The notes: generated by a model not told the origin, from the sequence alone. A DNA stretch of 64,000 nucleotides from Streptomyces sp. SKN60 (GCF_026236535.1 NZ_JAHTMW010000010.1:1-64000), one strand, 5' to 3'. Counted from the stretch's first letter, positions 26,490-34,756 are shown. Numbers and translations: made by a program.

Positions 26490-27329
26490 TCAGCGCAGTT
26501 CCTTCGCGCTGTTGACGTGGGTCGTGCGGTAGCCCAGCGACTCGTACAGCCGGATCGCCGGGGTGTTGCCCGCGAAGACGTGCAGTCCGATCCGGGTCTC
26601 CCCGGCCTCCCGCGCGACCCGCTCGGCGAGCAGCATCAGCGCCCGGCCGTAGCCGCGCCCGCGGTGCGCCTCGTCGACCTCGATGTCGTACACGAAAGCC
26701 GCCCACTCCCCCGGTTCGAGCTCGATCCGGCCCGTCCACAGATGGCCGGCCGGCTGCCCGTCCTTCACGATCACGTGGAAGGCGACGCCGGGCGAGGCCA
26801 GGCCGTCCGGGAGATACCTCCGGTGGCTGTCCTCGGCCTTGGCGCGGGCCTGGTCCTCGGGGACGCCCCGGTCGATCCAGTCCTGCGCGAAGACCTCCTT
26901 GGACCGCGCCTCCCACACCACGAACTCGGCCTCGGTCATCGGCCGGACCTCGACACCGTCCGGCAGTGCGGGCGGCTCGGACGGCAGCGCCTTGACCATG
27001 TTCCGGCTGCGCTCGGCGTAGCCGAGAGAGTCCGCCATCCGCAGCGCGGCCGCCGCCTCCGCGGGCACCGATATCCGCACCTGGACGCAGCCCCAGCTCC
27101 GCAGCACCTCCTCGGCCGCGAGCGCCGCGACCGTGGCCCGGCCGCGCCCGCGGTCCGGCTCGTGGACCCCGAGGCGGTCGATCACGCCCGAGGCCGCGCC
27201 GAAGGCGGGGTCCGTGGAGAGCCGGACGGAGCCGACCCGGCGGCTGTTCACGCAGATGTCGTAGCTGCGTGAACGGCTGCCGTCGGCGGACTGCTGGAGC
27301 GGCTCGGACGGCCGCAGGGTGGTGGTCAT
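26490..27329 (-). CDS. Double-GNAT acetyltransferase
   Basis: A 279-residue protein with two GNAT folds in tandem. The first (about 25-115) has DRGRGRATVAALAAEEVL. The second (about 125-279) has the better acetyl-CoA motif EAHRGRGYGRALMLLAERV and ends with HVFAGNTPAIRLYESLGYRTTHV. The N-terminal copy has a weaker motif A and may be structural. The substrate is unknown. ATG at 27329 (MTTTLRPSE) is chosen over an upstream start that encodes a low-complexity extension. Confidence 0.86.
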   Translation of the reverse strand: MTTTLRPSEPLQQSADGSRSRSYDICVNSRRVGSVRLSTDPAFGAASGVIDRLGVHEPDRGRGRATVAALAAEEVLRSWGCVQVRISVPAEAAAALRMADSLGYAERSRNMVKALPSEPPALPDGVEVRPMTEAEFVVWEARSKEVFAQDWIDRGVPEDQARAKAEDSHRRYLPDGLASPGVAFHVIVKDGQPAGHLWTGRIELEPGEWAAFVYDIEVDEAHRGRGYGRALMLLAERVAREAGETRIGLHVFAGNTPAIRLYESLGYRTTHVNSAKELR

Positions 27330-27389
27330 CACAGGTGTTCTACCCGCGCCGGGCCCACCCGTCATCCGGATTTCGGCCGGGATCCGGTC

Positions 27390-28220
27390 TCAGCCGAGCT
27401 TCGGGTCCCGGTTCCTGGCGGCCCGCTCCTCGAAGAGCCGCATCGCCTTGGCCGTGACCGGCCCCGGCGTCCTGGCGAGCTCCCGGTCGTCCACCCGGTG
27501 CACGGCCTGTACGTCGCGCAGGGTCGAGGTCAGGAAGATCTCGTCGGCGCTCTCCAGAACGTCCAGCGGCAGATCGGTCTCCTCCGCGCCGGTCCACTCG
27601 GCGGCCAGGGCGCGGGTGATGCCCGCGAGGCAGCCGGAGGACACCGGCGGGGTGAGGATCCGGCCGTCGACCACGACGAAGACATTGGAGCCGGTGCCCT
27701 CGCAGAGCTGCCCCACGGTGTTGGCGAACAGCGCCTCGGAGGCGCCCCGCTCGTGCGCGCGGGCGAGCGCGACGACGTTCTCGGCGTACGAGGTGGTCTT
27801 GAGACCGGTCAGCGCGCCGCGCTCGTTACGGGTCCAGGGCACCGTGATCACGGCGGTGGTGTCCGGGCGGCGGCGGGTCTCGCCGAGGGCCACGACCAGG
27901 CTGGGGCCGGCGTCGCCGCGCTCGGAGCCGAGCGGGGAGAGCCCGCCGGTGTACGTGATGCGCAGCCGGCCGAGCTCCATCGGGTTGGCGGCGAGGACGG
28001 CGGCGACCGCGCGGCGTACCTCGTCGAGGTCGGGGTCGGGCAGGCCGAGGCCGCGGGCGGAGCGGGTCAGCCGCTCCAGGTGGAGGGTGAGGGCGAACGT
28101 TTCGCCGCGCTCGGCCTTGACCGTCTCGAAGATGCCGTCGCCGACGGTCAGCCCGTGGTCGAGGACCGAGACCCGCGCGCTCTCGGCGTCGTGCAGCGCG
28201 CCGTTGACCCACAGTTTCAT
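27390..28220 (-). CDS. pabC: 4-amino-4-deoxychorismate lyase (class IV aminotransferase fold)
   Basis: A 276-residue PLP enzyme of fold type IV. The predicted reaction releases p-aminobenzoate and pyruvate from aminodeoxychorismate. GLTVGDGIFETVK, the PLP-Lys segment TGLKTTSYAEN (K in LKTTSY) and TNTVGQLCEGTGSNVF-like EALFANTVGQLCEG match the family. Class IV aminotransferases acting on branched-chain or D-amino acids look similar; the 4-bp overlap with pabB is what decides for folate synthesis. Confidence 0.88.
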   Translation of the reverse strand: MKLWVNGALHDAESARVSVLDHGLTVGDGIFETVKAERGETFALTLHLERLTRSARGLGLPDPDLDEVRRAVAAVLAANPMELGRLRITYTGGLSPLGSERGDAGPSLVVALGETRRRPDTTAVITVPWTRNERGALTGLKTTSYAENVVALARAHERGASEALFANTVGQLCEGTGSNVFVVVDGRILTPPVSSGCLAGITRALAAEWTGAEETDLPLDVLESADEIFLTSTLRDVQAVHRVDDRELARTPGPVTAKAMRLFEERAARNRDPKLG

Positions 28221-29269
28221 CGAGATATGGCCTTTCCAGTCGCCTCGTACGCGCCCGACGCTATCGCGACCAGGCGGGCGGCCTTGAGCTCGGTCTCGGC
28301 CCATTCGCGCTCGGGGTCGGAGCCCCAGGTGATGCCGGCGCCGGTGCCGAAGCGCAGCACTCCCTCGGCCCGGTCGATCCAGAAGGTGCGGATGCCGACG
28401 GCCAGCTCGGCGGTGCGCCGGTCGGCGTCGACCCAGCCGATGCCGCCGCAGTAGGGGCCGCGCGGGACGGTCTCCAGGGCCTCGATGATCCGCAGGGCGC
28501 TGGACTTGGGGGCGCCGGTCACGGAGCCGGGCGGGAAGGTCGCGTCGAGCAGCTCGGGCCAGCCGGCGCCGTCGCGCAGTTCGCCGCGGACGGTGGAGAC
28601 CAGGTGGACCAGGCCGGGGTGCGGCTCGACGGCGCACAGCTCGGGCACGGTGACGGAACCGGTCGCGCAGACCCGGCCGAGGTCGTTGCGGACCAGGTCC
28701 ACGATCATCACGTTCTCGGCGTGGTCCTTCTCCAGAAGGTCGTCGGCGGTCCGGCCGGTGCCCTTGATGGGGCCGGACTCGACGACGGGGCCGGTGCGCC
28801 GGAGATAGAGCTCGGGCGAGGCGGTGGCGATCTCCACGCCGTGCGCGGGCAGCCGGACGGTGCCGGCGTACGGGGCGGGGTTGCCGCGCGCGAGGAGCGC
28901 GGTGAGCGCGTCGACGTCGGCGGTGGCCGGATCGGGCAGCGGCGCGGACATCACCCGGCAGAGGTTCGCCTGGTAGACCTCGCCGCGCGCGATGTGGTCG
29001 CGCACGCGGCGCACGCCCGCGGTGTACGCGGCGCGGTCGAGCGAGGACGTCCAGTCGCCGGCCGCCGGTCCGCGCCAGGCGCCCGGGACGGGCGCGGGGA
29101 CGGGATCGGGCCGCACGTCGCCGAAGCGCGCGCAGGTCAGCCGGCCCTCGAAGTCCGCGACGACCGCCCAGAAACCGGAGGAGTCCAGGGCCTCGGGGTC
29201 GTGGGTGACGTCCCGGAGGTCGGTGGCGAGGAGGCCGCCGAAGCGGGCCAGAGGAGCGAGGGGGTGCAC
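28217..29269 (-). CDS. pabB: Aminodeoxychorismate synthase component I
   Basis: A 350-residue chorismate-binding enzyme. It aminates chorismate to 4-amino-4-deoxychorismate for folate. Conserved blocks are GEVYQANLCR, SPELYLRR, PIKGTGRT (PIKGT core), DHAENVMIVDLVRNDLGRV and PPGSVTGAPK. There is no fused glutaminase (PabA) domain. The start is GTG; TAGACT ends 6 bases before it, the spacing of a leaderless transcript. Confidence 0.9.
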   Translation of the reverse strand: MHPLAPLARFGGLLATDLRDVTHDPEALDSSGFWAVVADFEGRLTCARFGDVRPDPVPAPVPGAWRGPAAGDWTSSLDRAAYTAGVRRVRDHIARGEVYQANLCRVMSAPLPDPATADVDALTALLARGNPAPYAGTVRLPAHGVEIATASPELYLRRTGPVVESGPIKGTGRTADDLLEKDHAENVMIVDLVRNDLGRVCATGSVTVPELCAVEPHPGLVHLVSTVRGELRDGAGWPELLDATFPPGSVTGAPKSSALRIIEALETVPRGPYCGGIGWVDADRRTAELAVGIRTFWIDRAEGVLRFGTGAGITWGSDPEREWAETELKAARLVAIASGAYEATGKAISR

Positions 29270-29275
29270 AGAGCG

Positions 29276-29281
29276 AGTCTA
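29276..29281 (-). promoter_or_regulatory. Leaderless -10 element of pabBC
   Basis: TAGACT on the minus strand lies 6 bases before the GTG of pabB, so the transcript should begin at or next to the start codon. There is no Shine-Dalgarno sequence in the gap. Confidence 0.55.
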
Positions 29282-29453
29282 GGTCCGCGGGAGGGAAGCG
29301 GCCGGGGCCGTGGAAGGACTCCGGGGAAGGAGGGGCGCGTGGGGTGGGAGGGGGCGCTGGGAGCCACGTCGGGGACACATGGAGTGAACGCCGTACGAAC
29401 GCTCCCGGACGCCCTCACGGGGCCGCAGGTCAGCACGCTGCGGAAACGCGTTT

Positions 29454-29481
29454 TTGTACTGGCCCAGGAATCCGCTAGAGT
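29454..29481 (+). promoter_or_regulatory. Promoter of the Gly-Cys-Val tRNA cluster
   Basis: TTGTAC at 29454-29459, a 16-base spacer, and TAGAGT at 29476-29481. It is a good housekeeping-sigma match, 42 bases before the first tRNA. It also stands out as an AT-richer patch. Confidence 0.65.
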
Positions 29482-29523
29482 TCAACACGTCGCCGGGACG
29501 CGCAAGCGAAACGGAAACGACAA

Positions 29524-29596
29524 GCGGACGTGGCTCAGTTGGTAGAGCATCACCTTGCCAAGGTGAGGGTCGCGAGTTCGAATCTCGTCGTCCGCT
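29524..29596 (+). tRNA. tRNA-Gly (anticodon GCC)
   Basis: A 73-base cloverleaf with acceptor GCGGACG/CGTCCGC, anticodon GCC in loop TTGCCAA, and T-loop TTCGAAT. CCA is not encoded. It is the first gene of a five-tRNA cluster. Confidence 0.97.
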
Positions 29597-29636
29597 CGAT
29601 GTGGGGGATCTTCCCGAACCCCCGAATCACACTCCT

Positions 29637-29710
29637 GGTGGAGTGGCCGAGAGGCGAGGCAACGGCCTGCAAAGCCGTCTACACGGGTTCAAATCCCGTC
29701 TCCACCTCCA
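29637..29710 (+). tRNA. tRNA-Cys (anticodon GCA)
   Basis: A cloverleaf with acceptor GGTGGAG/CTCCACC and anticodon GCA in loop CTGCAAA. The mature CCA end is encoded (29708-29710), unlike in the other tRNAs here. Confidence 0.96.
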
Positions 29711-29711
29711 A

Positions 29712-29783
29712 GGACGATTAGCTCAGCGGGAGAGCGCTTCCCTGACACGGAAGAGGTCACTGGTTCAATCCCAGTATCGTCCA
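29712..29783 (+). tRNA. tRNA-Val (anticodon GAC), copy 1
   Basis: 72 bases, acceptor GGACGAT/ATCGTCC, anticodon loop CTGACAC. It begins one base after the CCA of tRNA-Cys. It differs from copies 2 and 3 only in the acceptor stem. Confidence 0.97.
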
Positions 29784-29817
29784 CTGGACCTTCGGGTCCC
29801 GGATCTTCGGATCCCCC

Positions 29818-29889
29818 GCGCGATTAGCTCAGCGGGAGAGCGCTTCCCTGACACGGAAGAGGTCACTGGTTCAATCCCAGTATCGCGCA
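29818..29889 (+). tRNA. tRNA-Val (anticodon GAC), copy 2
   Basis: 72 bases, acceptor GCGCGAT/ATCGCGC, anticodon loop CTGACAC. It is identical to copy 3. Confidence 0.97.
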
Positions 29890-29923
29890 CTGGACCTTCG
29901 GTCCCGGACCTTCGGGTCGTCCC

Positions 29924-29995
29924 GCGCGATTAGCTCAGCGGGAGAGCGCTTCCCTGACACGGAAGAGGTCACTGGTTCAATCCCAGTATCGCGCA
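29924..29995 (+). tRNA. tRNA-Val (anticodon GAC), copy 3
   Basis: 72 bases, identical to copy 2. The spacers before copies 2 and 3 are also alike (both contain CTGGACCTTCGG and related short hairpins), so this is a recent tandem duplication. Confidence 0.97.
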
Positions 29996-30003
29996 CCAGT
30001 CAC

Positions 30004-30035
30004 GAGCCCCCGGCCGCGCAAGCGACCGGGGGCTT
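30004..30035 (+). terminator. Terminator of the tRNA cluster
   Basis: Arms AGCCCCCGG and CCGGGGGCT with a 12-base loop, followed by TCGTCG. It begins 10 bases after the last tRNA. Confidence 0.7.
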
Positions 30036-30104
30036 CGTCGTGCCGCGAGCGGTCCGGCGTGGGGCCGGGCCCCGGTGGGGCCGGGCCGCACGACCGGGCT
30101 TGGC

Positions 30105-30374
30105 TCAGGAGGAGAACAGCATCCGGCCGAAACCGCGGTGGCCGTGGTGCCCGTGGTGACCGCCGTGGTGCGGGGCGCCCCAGGCCGGGGCGGCGGGCTG
30201 CGCGGGGTAGGCCTGCGGCGGCGGGGCCTGCTGGACCCACTGGGACTCCAGGCGGGTCAGGGCCTCCAGCTCGCCGTAGTCCAGGAAGATGCCGCGGCAG
30301 CCGCTGCACTGCTCGATCTGGACGCCGTTGCGGTTGTACGTGTGCATGGCCGCGTGGCACTTGGGACACTGCAT
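30105..30374 (-). CDS. TFIIB-type zinc-ribbon protein, 89 aa
   Basis: A small zinc-ribbon protein with MQCPKC (C3, C6) and CSGCRGIF (C23, C26) framing the four-Cys site. A helix (YGELEALTRLESQWV) follows, then a Pro/Ala linker and a His/Gly-rich tail HHGGHHGHHGHRGFGR. The tail could bind metal; the function is unknown. AGGGAG lies about 10 bases before the ATG. It is convergent with the tRNA cluster and followed on its strand by no co-directional gene. Confidence 0.82.
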   Translation of the reverse strand: MQCPKCHAAMHTYNRNGVQIEQCSGCRGIFLDYGELEALTRLESQWVQQAPPPQAYPAQPAAPAWGAPHHGGHHGHHGHRGFGRMLFSS

Positions 30375-30413
30375 GCGGACTCAACTCCCTGCCGTTCGAA
30401 TGGGGCTCTCACA

Positions 30414-31373
30414 TTACGTGGACGCCGACGGCGGCAACTCGGTTCGGAGCGAACCGATTCGGGCGCAGGTGTCGATCATCACGTCCTCCACCTCGTCCAG
30501 CGGGCGCCCCTCGGCGGTGGACTTGGCGACGGCGAGCGCCGCGGTCTGCACGGTGAGCGCGCGGGCCGGGACGTCGAGCCGCGCCCACGGGTCGGCGCCG
30601 CCCGGGGCGAGGCCGCGGGTGGCGGGGCCGCCGGCCGTCTCGTACGCGGAGAGGAAGCGTGCCCACACCTCCGGCGCGAGCAGCCCGGCCGCGAACCAGG
30701 CGGCGGGCCGGGCCAGGTCCCAGGCCGGGTCGCCGACCCCGAGGTCGTCCACGTCGATCAGCCGCCAGCGGGCGTCTGGACCCGGCTCCCCGAGACGTAC
30801 GAGCTGACCGAGGTGGAAGTCGCCGTGGCAGAGGGTCGCCGGTACGGCGGGCTCCGGGGCGAAGTCGGGGAGGGTGAGCCAGGCTCGCAGCACCACGGGC
30901 GTCGCGGGGTGGTCCGGGGCCGCGCGCCGCATCCGCTCCACGGCGAGGGCGGCCTTCACCGGGGCGCGCATCGCCGGAGTGCCCGGCGGCGCCGGGACCC
31001 GGTGCAGCCGGGCCAGCAGCCGGCCGGCCGCCTCCCAGGGGGCGGCGCCGGGATCCTCCGGATCGACGGGACTGCCGTACGGCCACAGGCTCAGCGGCCG
31101 GTCCGCCTGCGGTGCCCGCGGTCCGGGCAGCGGCGGCAGCAGCACCTCGGCGAGGTCCGGGAGCGCGGCGACCGATATCCGCGCCCGCAGGTCGGCCGGG
31201 TCGCCGTCGGGCCCGTGCGCCTTGAGGACCAGCCGCCCGTGCCGTACGACGGTCCCGTCGGCCCGATCGGCGAGCAGCCCGGCCCGGCACGGGCACGACG
31301 CCCCGGCAGGCTCGCCGGGATGCGCGGCGGCGCGGGCGAGGGTGTGCAGCTGCAGCAGGGCGGTGTCGTCCAC
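30414..31373 (-). CDS. Aminoglycoside phosphotransferase (APH)-fold kinase
   Basis: A 319-residue APH/choline-kinase-like protein. The catalytic loop is CHGDFHLGQLVRLG and the metal site is WRLIDVDDLGVGDPAWDLA. A helical C-terminal lobe follows. The N-terminal ATP-binding lobe is short. The family phosphorylates many small molecules, so nothing ties this one to resistance. The GTG start at 31373 (VDDTALLQLH) has only a weak ribosome site. Confidence 0.82.
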   Translation of the reverse strand: MDDTALLQLHTLARAAAHPGEPAGASCPCRAGLLADRADGTVVRHGRLVLKAHGPDGDPADLRARISVAALPDLAEVLLPPLPGPRAPQADRPLSLWPYGSPVDPEDPGAAPWEAAGRLLARLHRVPAPPGTPAMRAPVKAALAVERMRRAAPDHPATPVVLRAWLTLPDFAPEPAVPATLCHGDFHLGQLVRLGEPGPDARWRLIDVDDLGVGDPAWDLARPAAWFAAGLLAPEVWARFLSAYETAGGPATRGLAPGGADPWARLDVPARALTVQTAALAVAKSTAEGRPLDEVEDVMIDTCARIGSLRTELPPSAST

Positions 31374-31859
31374 GGCGTGGAGCCTACGCGGGGGTTGTCG
31401 CGTGGCGGCCGGCCGGTGTCGGGCGGCCGCGCCGCCGGACCCCGGGCGTCCGGCGTCGGGCTGGACGCCGGCGTGCCGAGCCTCAAGGCGCAAGGCGCCA
31501 GGCGCCGAGCCGCCGGACGCCGGGGTCGGGCGTCGGATCCCGGGCGCCGGCCCGCAGGCCGCCGGACGGCGGGTGCGGATCTCCACGCCACCGGATGCCC
31601 CACCGGACCACGAACCCCGGACGCTGGATGCCGGGCCGCTGGGCGCGGGACGGTTCCGGGGGCCGGCTGGCCGCCGTCGGCGCAGGGTGGCGTGCGCCGA
31701 GCAGCCGCGTGGCCGGGCGCCCCGGGCCGGAAAAGCGCGAGGGCCGGTCAGCTCCCCAGCTGACCGGCCGCACGCTGCCGTCCGCCGCACCCCCGTCCCC
31801 ACGGGGCTGATGGCCGGATGTCCCCGACCCGGGCCGCTCTCCCGGGTCCGGGGCGCTGT
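31374..31859. other. Intergenic, GC-extreme low-complexity DNA
   Basis: About 490 bases without a credible gene. From about 31400 to 31720 the DNA is built from short degenerate palindromic words around GCCGGACGCCGG/GGCGCC. A clean terminator hairpin follows at 31742, and a 9-bp hairpin spans the stop codon of the next small gene. The open frames across it have abnormal composition and no start signals. Confidence 0.6.
31742..31769 (-). terminator. Terminator downstream of the 56-aa membrane peptide gene
   Basis: Perfect 12-bp stem with arms GGCCGGTCAGCT and AGCTGACCGGCC and loop CCCC. A second perfect 9-bp hairpin (31850-31869, GGGGCGCTG/CAGCGCCCC) overlaps the stop codon of the small gene. 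Confidence 0.75.
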
Positions 31860-32030
31860 TCAGCGCCCCAGCATCACGCCCACGGACGACGCCTGAGTGA
31901 CCACCGCGTCCCAGCCGCCGAAGACGACTACGAGCAGGGCCGCGAGAGGGAGGACCATGGCGGTCGCCACCAGCGGGTGACGGCGGCTCGAAGGGCGGGT
32001 GGTGGTCATCCGCGGGGCCGGGTACGCCAT
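31860..32030 (-). CDS. Small single-pass membrane protein, 56 aa
   Basis: A short gene with an AGGAGAG ribosome site 5 bases before the ATG at 32030. The product starts MAYPAPRMTTTRPSSRRHP, then has one hydrophobic helix (LVATAMVLPLAALLVVVFGGW) and ends ASSVGVMLGR. An internal ATG at residue 8 is possible. It has a basic N-terminus, so it probably inserts with the N-terminus inside. Two hairpins follow the stop codon. No family is recognised. AATCTA at 32109-32114 (TAGATT on its strand) may be the -10. Confidence 0.72.
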   Translation of the reverse strand: MAYPAPRMTTTRPSSRRHPLVATAMVLPLAALLVVVFGGWDAVVTQASSVGVMLGR

Positions 32031-32493
32031 GGGTCCTCTCCTGTCGTGTCGGACGCGGCGGGTGCGGTGACCTCGGGGGACGAGTGCTGCACCCGCCGCT
32101 CGACAACCAATCTAGGCAGCGGGCGCGCCCCGGACGTCATGCCCGCGTACCGACTTCCGGGCCTCCCGGAGGATGACGGGCCTCCGAACGGCGTACTCCC
32201 CTGGGTGGAGACGGATCGTCCGGACTGGGGGTCATCCCGGAGGGGACGCCCCGGGCACCCCTCCGGGACGGCCGTGTGACCTGCCCCACGTTTGGCCCGG
32301 ACCGTCGGGGTGTCGTGCCGCCCCGGAGTCAACGCCCTTGATATGAGGGAGTGTTGGCGAGTGGCACGGCTGACCCCGCCTCAAGTGTCCCCCTCAGCAC
32401 TGACAATCGATGCGGCCCTGAGGGCGCGGCCTGTGAGCGGGCCGGGGCAGGGGTACGTAAGCTGTGCCACGTCGAACGGACGAGGGGACGGAC
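32031..32493. other. Divergent intergenic region before the Ser/Thr kinase gene
   Basis: About 460 bases. The left part is the leader of the 56-aa gene and the right part is the promoter region of the kinase. AT-richer patches at 32335-32345 and 32395-32412 (CTGACAATCGATGC) are the likeliest promoter material, but I cannot assign -35/-10 boxes. A hairpin-rich stretch (32230-32265, GGAGGGGACGCCCCGGG) lies between them. No gene is seen. Confidence 0.4.
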
Positions 32494-33729
32494 ATGGCGA
32501 TGATGCGGCTCCGGCGCGAGGACCCGCGGATCGTCGGGTCGTTCCGGCTGCACCGCCGGCTGGGCGCCGGCGGGATGGGGGTCGTGTACCTCGGTTCCGA
32601 CCGGCGCGGCCAGCGCGTGGCGCTCAAAGTGATCCGCCCCGACCTCGCCGAGGACCAGGAGTTCCGCTCCCGGTTCGCCCGCGAGGTGTCCGCCGCCCGG
32701 CGGATCCGCGGCGGCTGCACCGCCCGGCTCGTCGCCGCCGACCTGGAGGCCGAGCGCCCCTGGTTCGCCACCCAGTACGTGCCCGGGCCCTCCCTGCACG
32801 ACCGGGTCGCCGAGGAGGGTCCGCTGCGGGCCGCCGACGTGGCCTCGATCGGCGCCGCGCTCTCCGAGGGCCTGGTCGCCGTGCACGAGGCGGGCGTCGT
32901 CCACCGCGACCTCAAGCCGTCCAACATCCTGCTCTCGCCCAAGGGCCCCCGGATCATCGACTTCGGCATCGCCTGGGCGACCGGCGCCAGCACCCTCACC
33001 CACGTCGGCACCGCCGTCGGCTCCCCCGGCTTCCTCGCGCCCGAGCAGGTCAGGGGCGCGCCCGTCACCGCCGCGACCGACGTCTTCTCGCTCGGCGCCA
33101 CCCTCGCGTACGCCGCGATGGGCGACTCCCCCTTCGGGCACGGCAGCTCCGAGGTCATGCTCTACCGGGTCGTGCACGAGGAGCCCCAGCTGCACGGCGT
33201 GCCCGACGCGCTCGCGCCGCTGGTGCGGGCCTGCCTCGCGAAGGACCCGGAGGAGCGGCCCAGCACCCTCCAGCTGTCCATGCGGCTCAAGGAGATCGCC
33301 GCGCGGGAGGCGCAGGGGCTGCCCGCCGCCGCCCGGCCGCCCGGCCAGCGCGAGCGGACCGAGGAGCGCAGCCCCGTCCGGCCCACGGAGCGGTACACCG
33401 AGCGCACCACCGAGCGGTCCCTCGACCGCGGCGGGGAGGGCGGCGGCGAGCGGCCGGCCACCGACCGGCCCACCGGCGGCCGCCCCTCCGCGGCGGCGCG
33501 CCCCTCGGCCTCCCGGCCGTCCGCGTCCCGCACGGGTGCCGGTGGCGGTGCGCGGGGCGGTCAGTCCCGGCCCGGCACGCGCCCGGGCACCCGCACCGGG
33601 GCCCGCGGCACCTCCACCGGGCGCCGGCCCGCCAACCCTCGGCTGCTGCGTCAGCGGCTGTTCGTCTTCGTCGTCGTCACGCTGATCGTGGCACTGGGGA
33701 TCGCGGCCGCGCAGGCGTTGCAGGGGTGA
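32494..33729 (+). CDS. Membrane-anchored PknB-type Ser/Thr protein kinase
   Basis: A 411-residue Hanks-type kinase. The Gly-rich loop is GAGGMG (24-29), with Lys45 in VALKV, HRDLKPSN (137-144), DFG (156-158) and GSPGFLAPEQ. After the kinase domain (about 15-285) comes a roughly 100-residue Arg/Pro/Ser/Thr-rich juxtamembrane linker. A single helix near residues 388-408 ends just before the C-terminus, so there is no extracellular sensor domain. GAGGGGA precedes the ATG at 32494. Confidence 0.93.
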   Translation: MAMMRLRREDPRIVGSFRLHRRLGAGGMGVVYLGSDRRGQRVALKVIRPDLAEDQEFRSRFAREVSAARRIRGGCTARLVAADLEAERPWFATQYVPGPSLHDRVAEEGPLRAADVASIGAALSEGLVAVHEAGVVHRDLKPSNILLSPKGPRIIDFGIAWATGASTLTHVGTAVGSPGFLAPEQVRGAPVTAATDVFSLGATLAYAAMGDSPFGHGSSEVMLYRVVHEEPQLHGVPDALAPLVRACLAKDPEERPSTLQLSMRLKEIAAREAQGLPAAARPPGQRERTEERSPVRPTERYTERTTERSLDRGGEGGGERPATDRPTGGRPSAAARPSASRPSASRTGAGGGARGGQSRPGTRPGTRTGARGTSTGRRPANPRLLRQRLFVFVVVTLIVALGIAAAQALQG

Positions 33730-33731
33730 GT

Positions 33732-33935
33732 CCCGGGAGGTGAGCCCCGGGGTGGGTCCCCGGGGGCTGCGCCTCGGGGCTGTGGCCTGGGGTCGTGCCC
33801 CGGGGCCGTGGCCCTGGGTTGTGCCCGAGGCTGCGCCTCAGGGCCGTGGCCCGGGAGTGTGGCTCAGGGTGCGGCCTGGGGGTTGTGACCCGGGCCGTAG
33901 CCCGGGGTTGTGCCCCGGGGCCGTGGCCCGCGCGG
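33732..33935. repeat. Degenerate tandem repeat, 12-14 bp units
   Basis: About 16 consecutive units of consensus CCCGGGGCYGTGG with lengths of 12-14 bases fill the gap between the kinase stop codon and the convergent methyltransferase stop codon. Because the unit length is not a multiple of three and varies, it is not coding. Each unit starts with a CCCGGG-like self-complementary core. Confidence 0.8.
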
Positions 33936-33937
33936 GG

Positions 33938-34756
33938 TTACGGCTGCGGGCGGCCGCTCGTCACCGCGTAGAAGGCCACCGCCGCCGCGGCGCCCACGTT
34001 CAGCGAGTCCACGCCGTGGGCCATCGGGATCCGGACCCACTCGTCCGCCGCGCGCAGCGCCTGCGTCGACAGGCCCTCGCCCTCCGCGCCCAGCATCAGG
34101 GCCACCCGGTCCAGCTTGTGCGGGGCCGCGTCGTCGATCGACGCCGCCCGGTCCGCCGGGGTCAGCGCGAGGAGCTTGAAGCCCGCCTCCCGTACCGCCT
34201 CCAGACCGCGCGGCCAGGTGTCCAGGCGGGCGTACGGGACCGAGAACACCGCGCCCATCGACACCTTCACCGAGCGGCGGTACAGCGGGTCCGCGCAGTC
34301 CGGCGACAGGAGCACCGCGTCCATGCCGAGCGCGGCCGCGCTGCGGAAGATCGCGCCGATGTTGGTGTGGTCGTTCACCGCCTCCATGACCGCCACCCGG
34401 CGGGCGCCCGCGAGCAGCTCCGCCGCGGACGGCAGCGGCTTGCGCTGCATCGACGCCAGCGCGCCGCGGTGCACGTGATAGCCCGTCACGCGCTCGGCGA
34501 GGTCCGGGCTCACCGCGTACACCGGAGCCGGGAGCTCGTCGATGACGTCGCGCATGACGTCGACCCACTTGGCCGAGAGCAGCATCGAGCGCATCTCGTA
34601 GCCGGCGTCCTTGGCGCGGCGGATCACCTTCTCGCCCTCGGCGATGAACAGGCCCTCGGCCGGCTCGCGCCTGCGGCGCAGCTCGACGTCGGTCAGTCCG
34701 GTGTAGTCCCGCAGGCGCGGGTCGTCGGGGTCGTCGATCGTGATGAGTTCGGCCAC
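33938..34756 (-). CDS. SpoU-family (TrmH-like) RNA 2'-O-methyltransferase
   Basis: A 272-residue SPOUT methyltransferase. The N-terminal substrate-binding domain has RREPAEGLFIAEGEKVIRRA. The C-terminal knot has motif 1 NDHTNIGAIFRSAAALGMDA (N-x3-R type), motif 2 LMLGAEGEGLS and motif 3 VRIPMAHGVDSLNVGAAAAV. It uses SAM to methylate ribose in rRNA or tRNA; the site cannot be named. The GTG start at 34756 has no clear Shine-Dalgarno sequence. It ends immediately before the tandem repeat. Confidence 0.9.
   Translation of the reverse strand: MAELITIDDPDDPRLRDYTGLTDVELRRRREPAEGLFIAEGEKVIRRAKDAGYEMRSMLLSAKWVDVMRDVIDELPAPVYAVSPDLAERVTGYHVHRGALASMQRKPLPSAAELLAGARRVAVMEAVNDHTNIGAIFRSAAALGMDAVLLSPDCADPLYRRSVKVSMGAVFSVPYARLDTWPRGLEAVREAGFKLLALTPADRAASIDDAAPHKLDRVALMLGAEGEGLSTQALRAADEWVRIPMAHGVDSLNVGAAAAVAFYAVTSGRPQP

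Noticed and set aside
29712-29995. Three regularly spaced near-identical units, CRISPR-like at first sight
   Set aside because: Each unit folds as a complete tRNA-Val; spacers are similar to each other, not unique.
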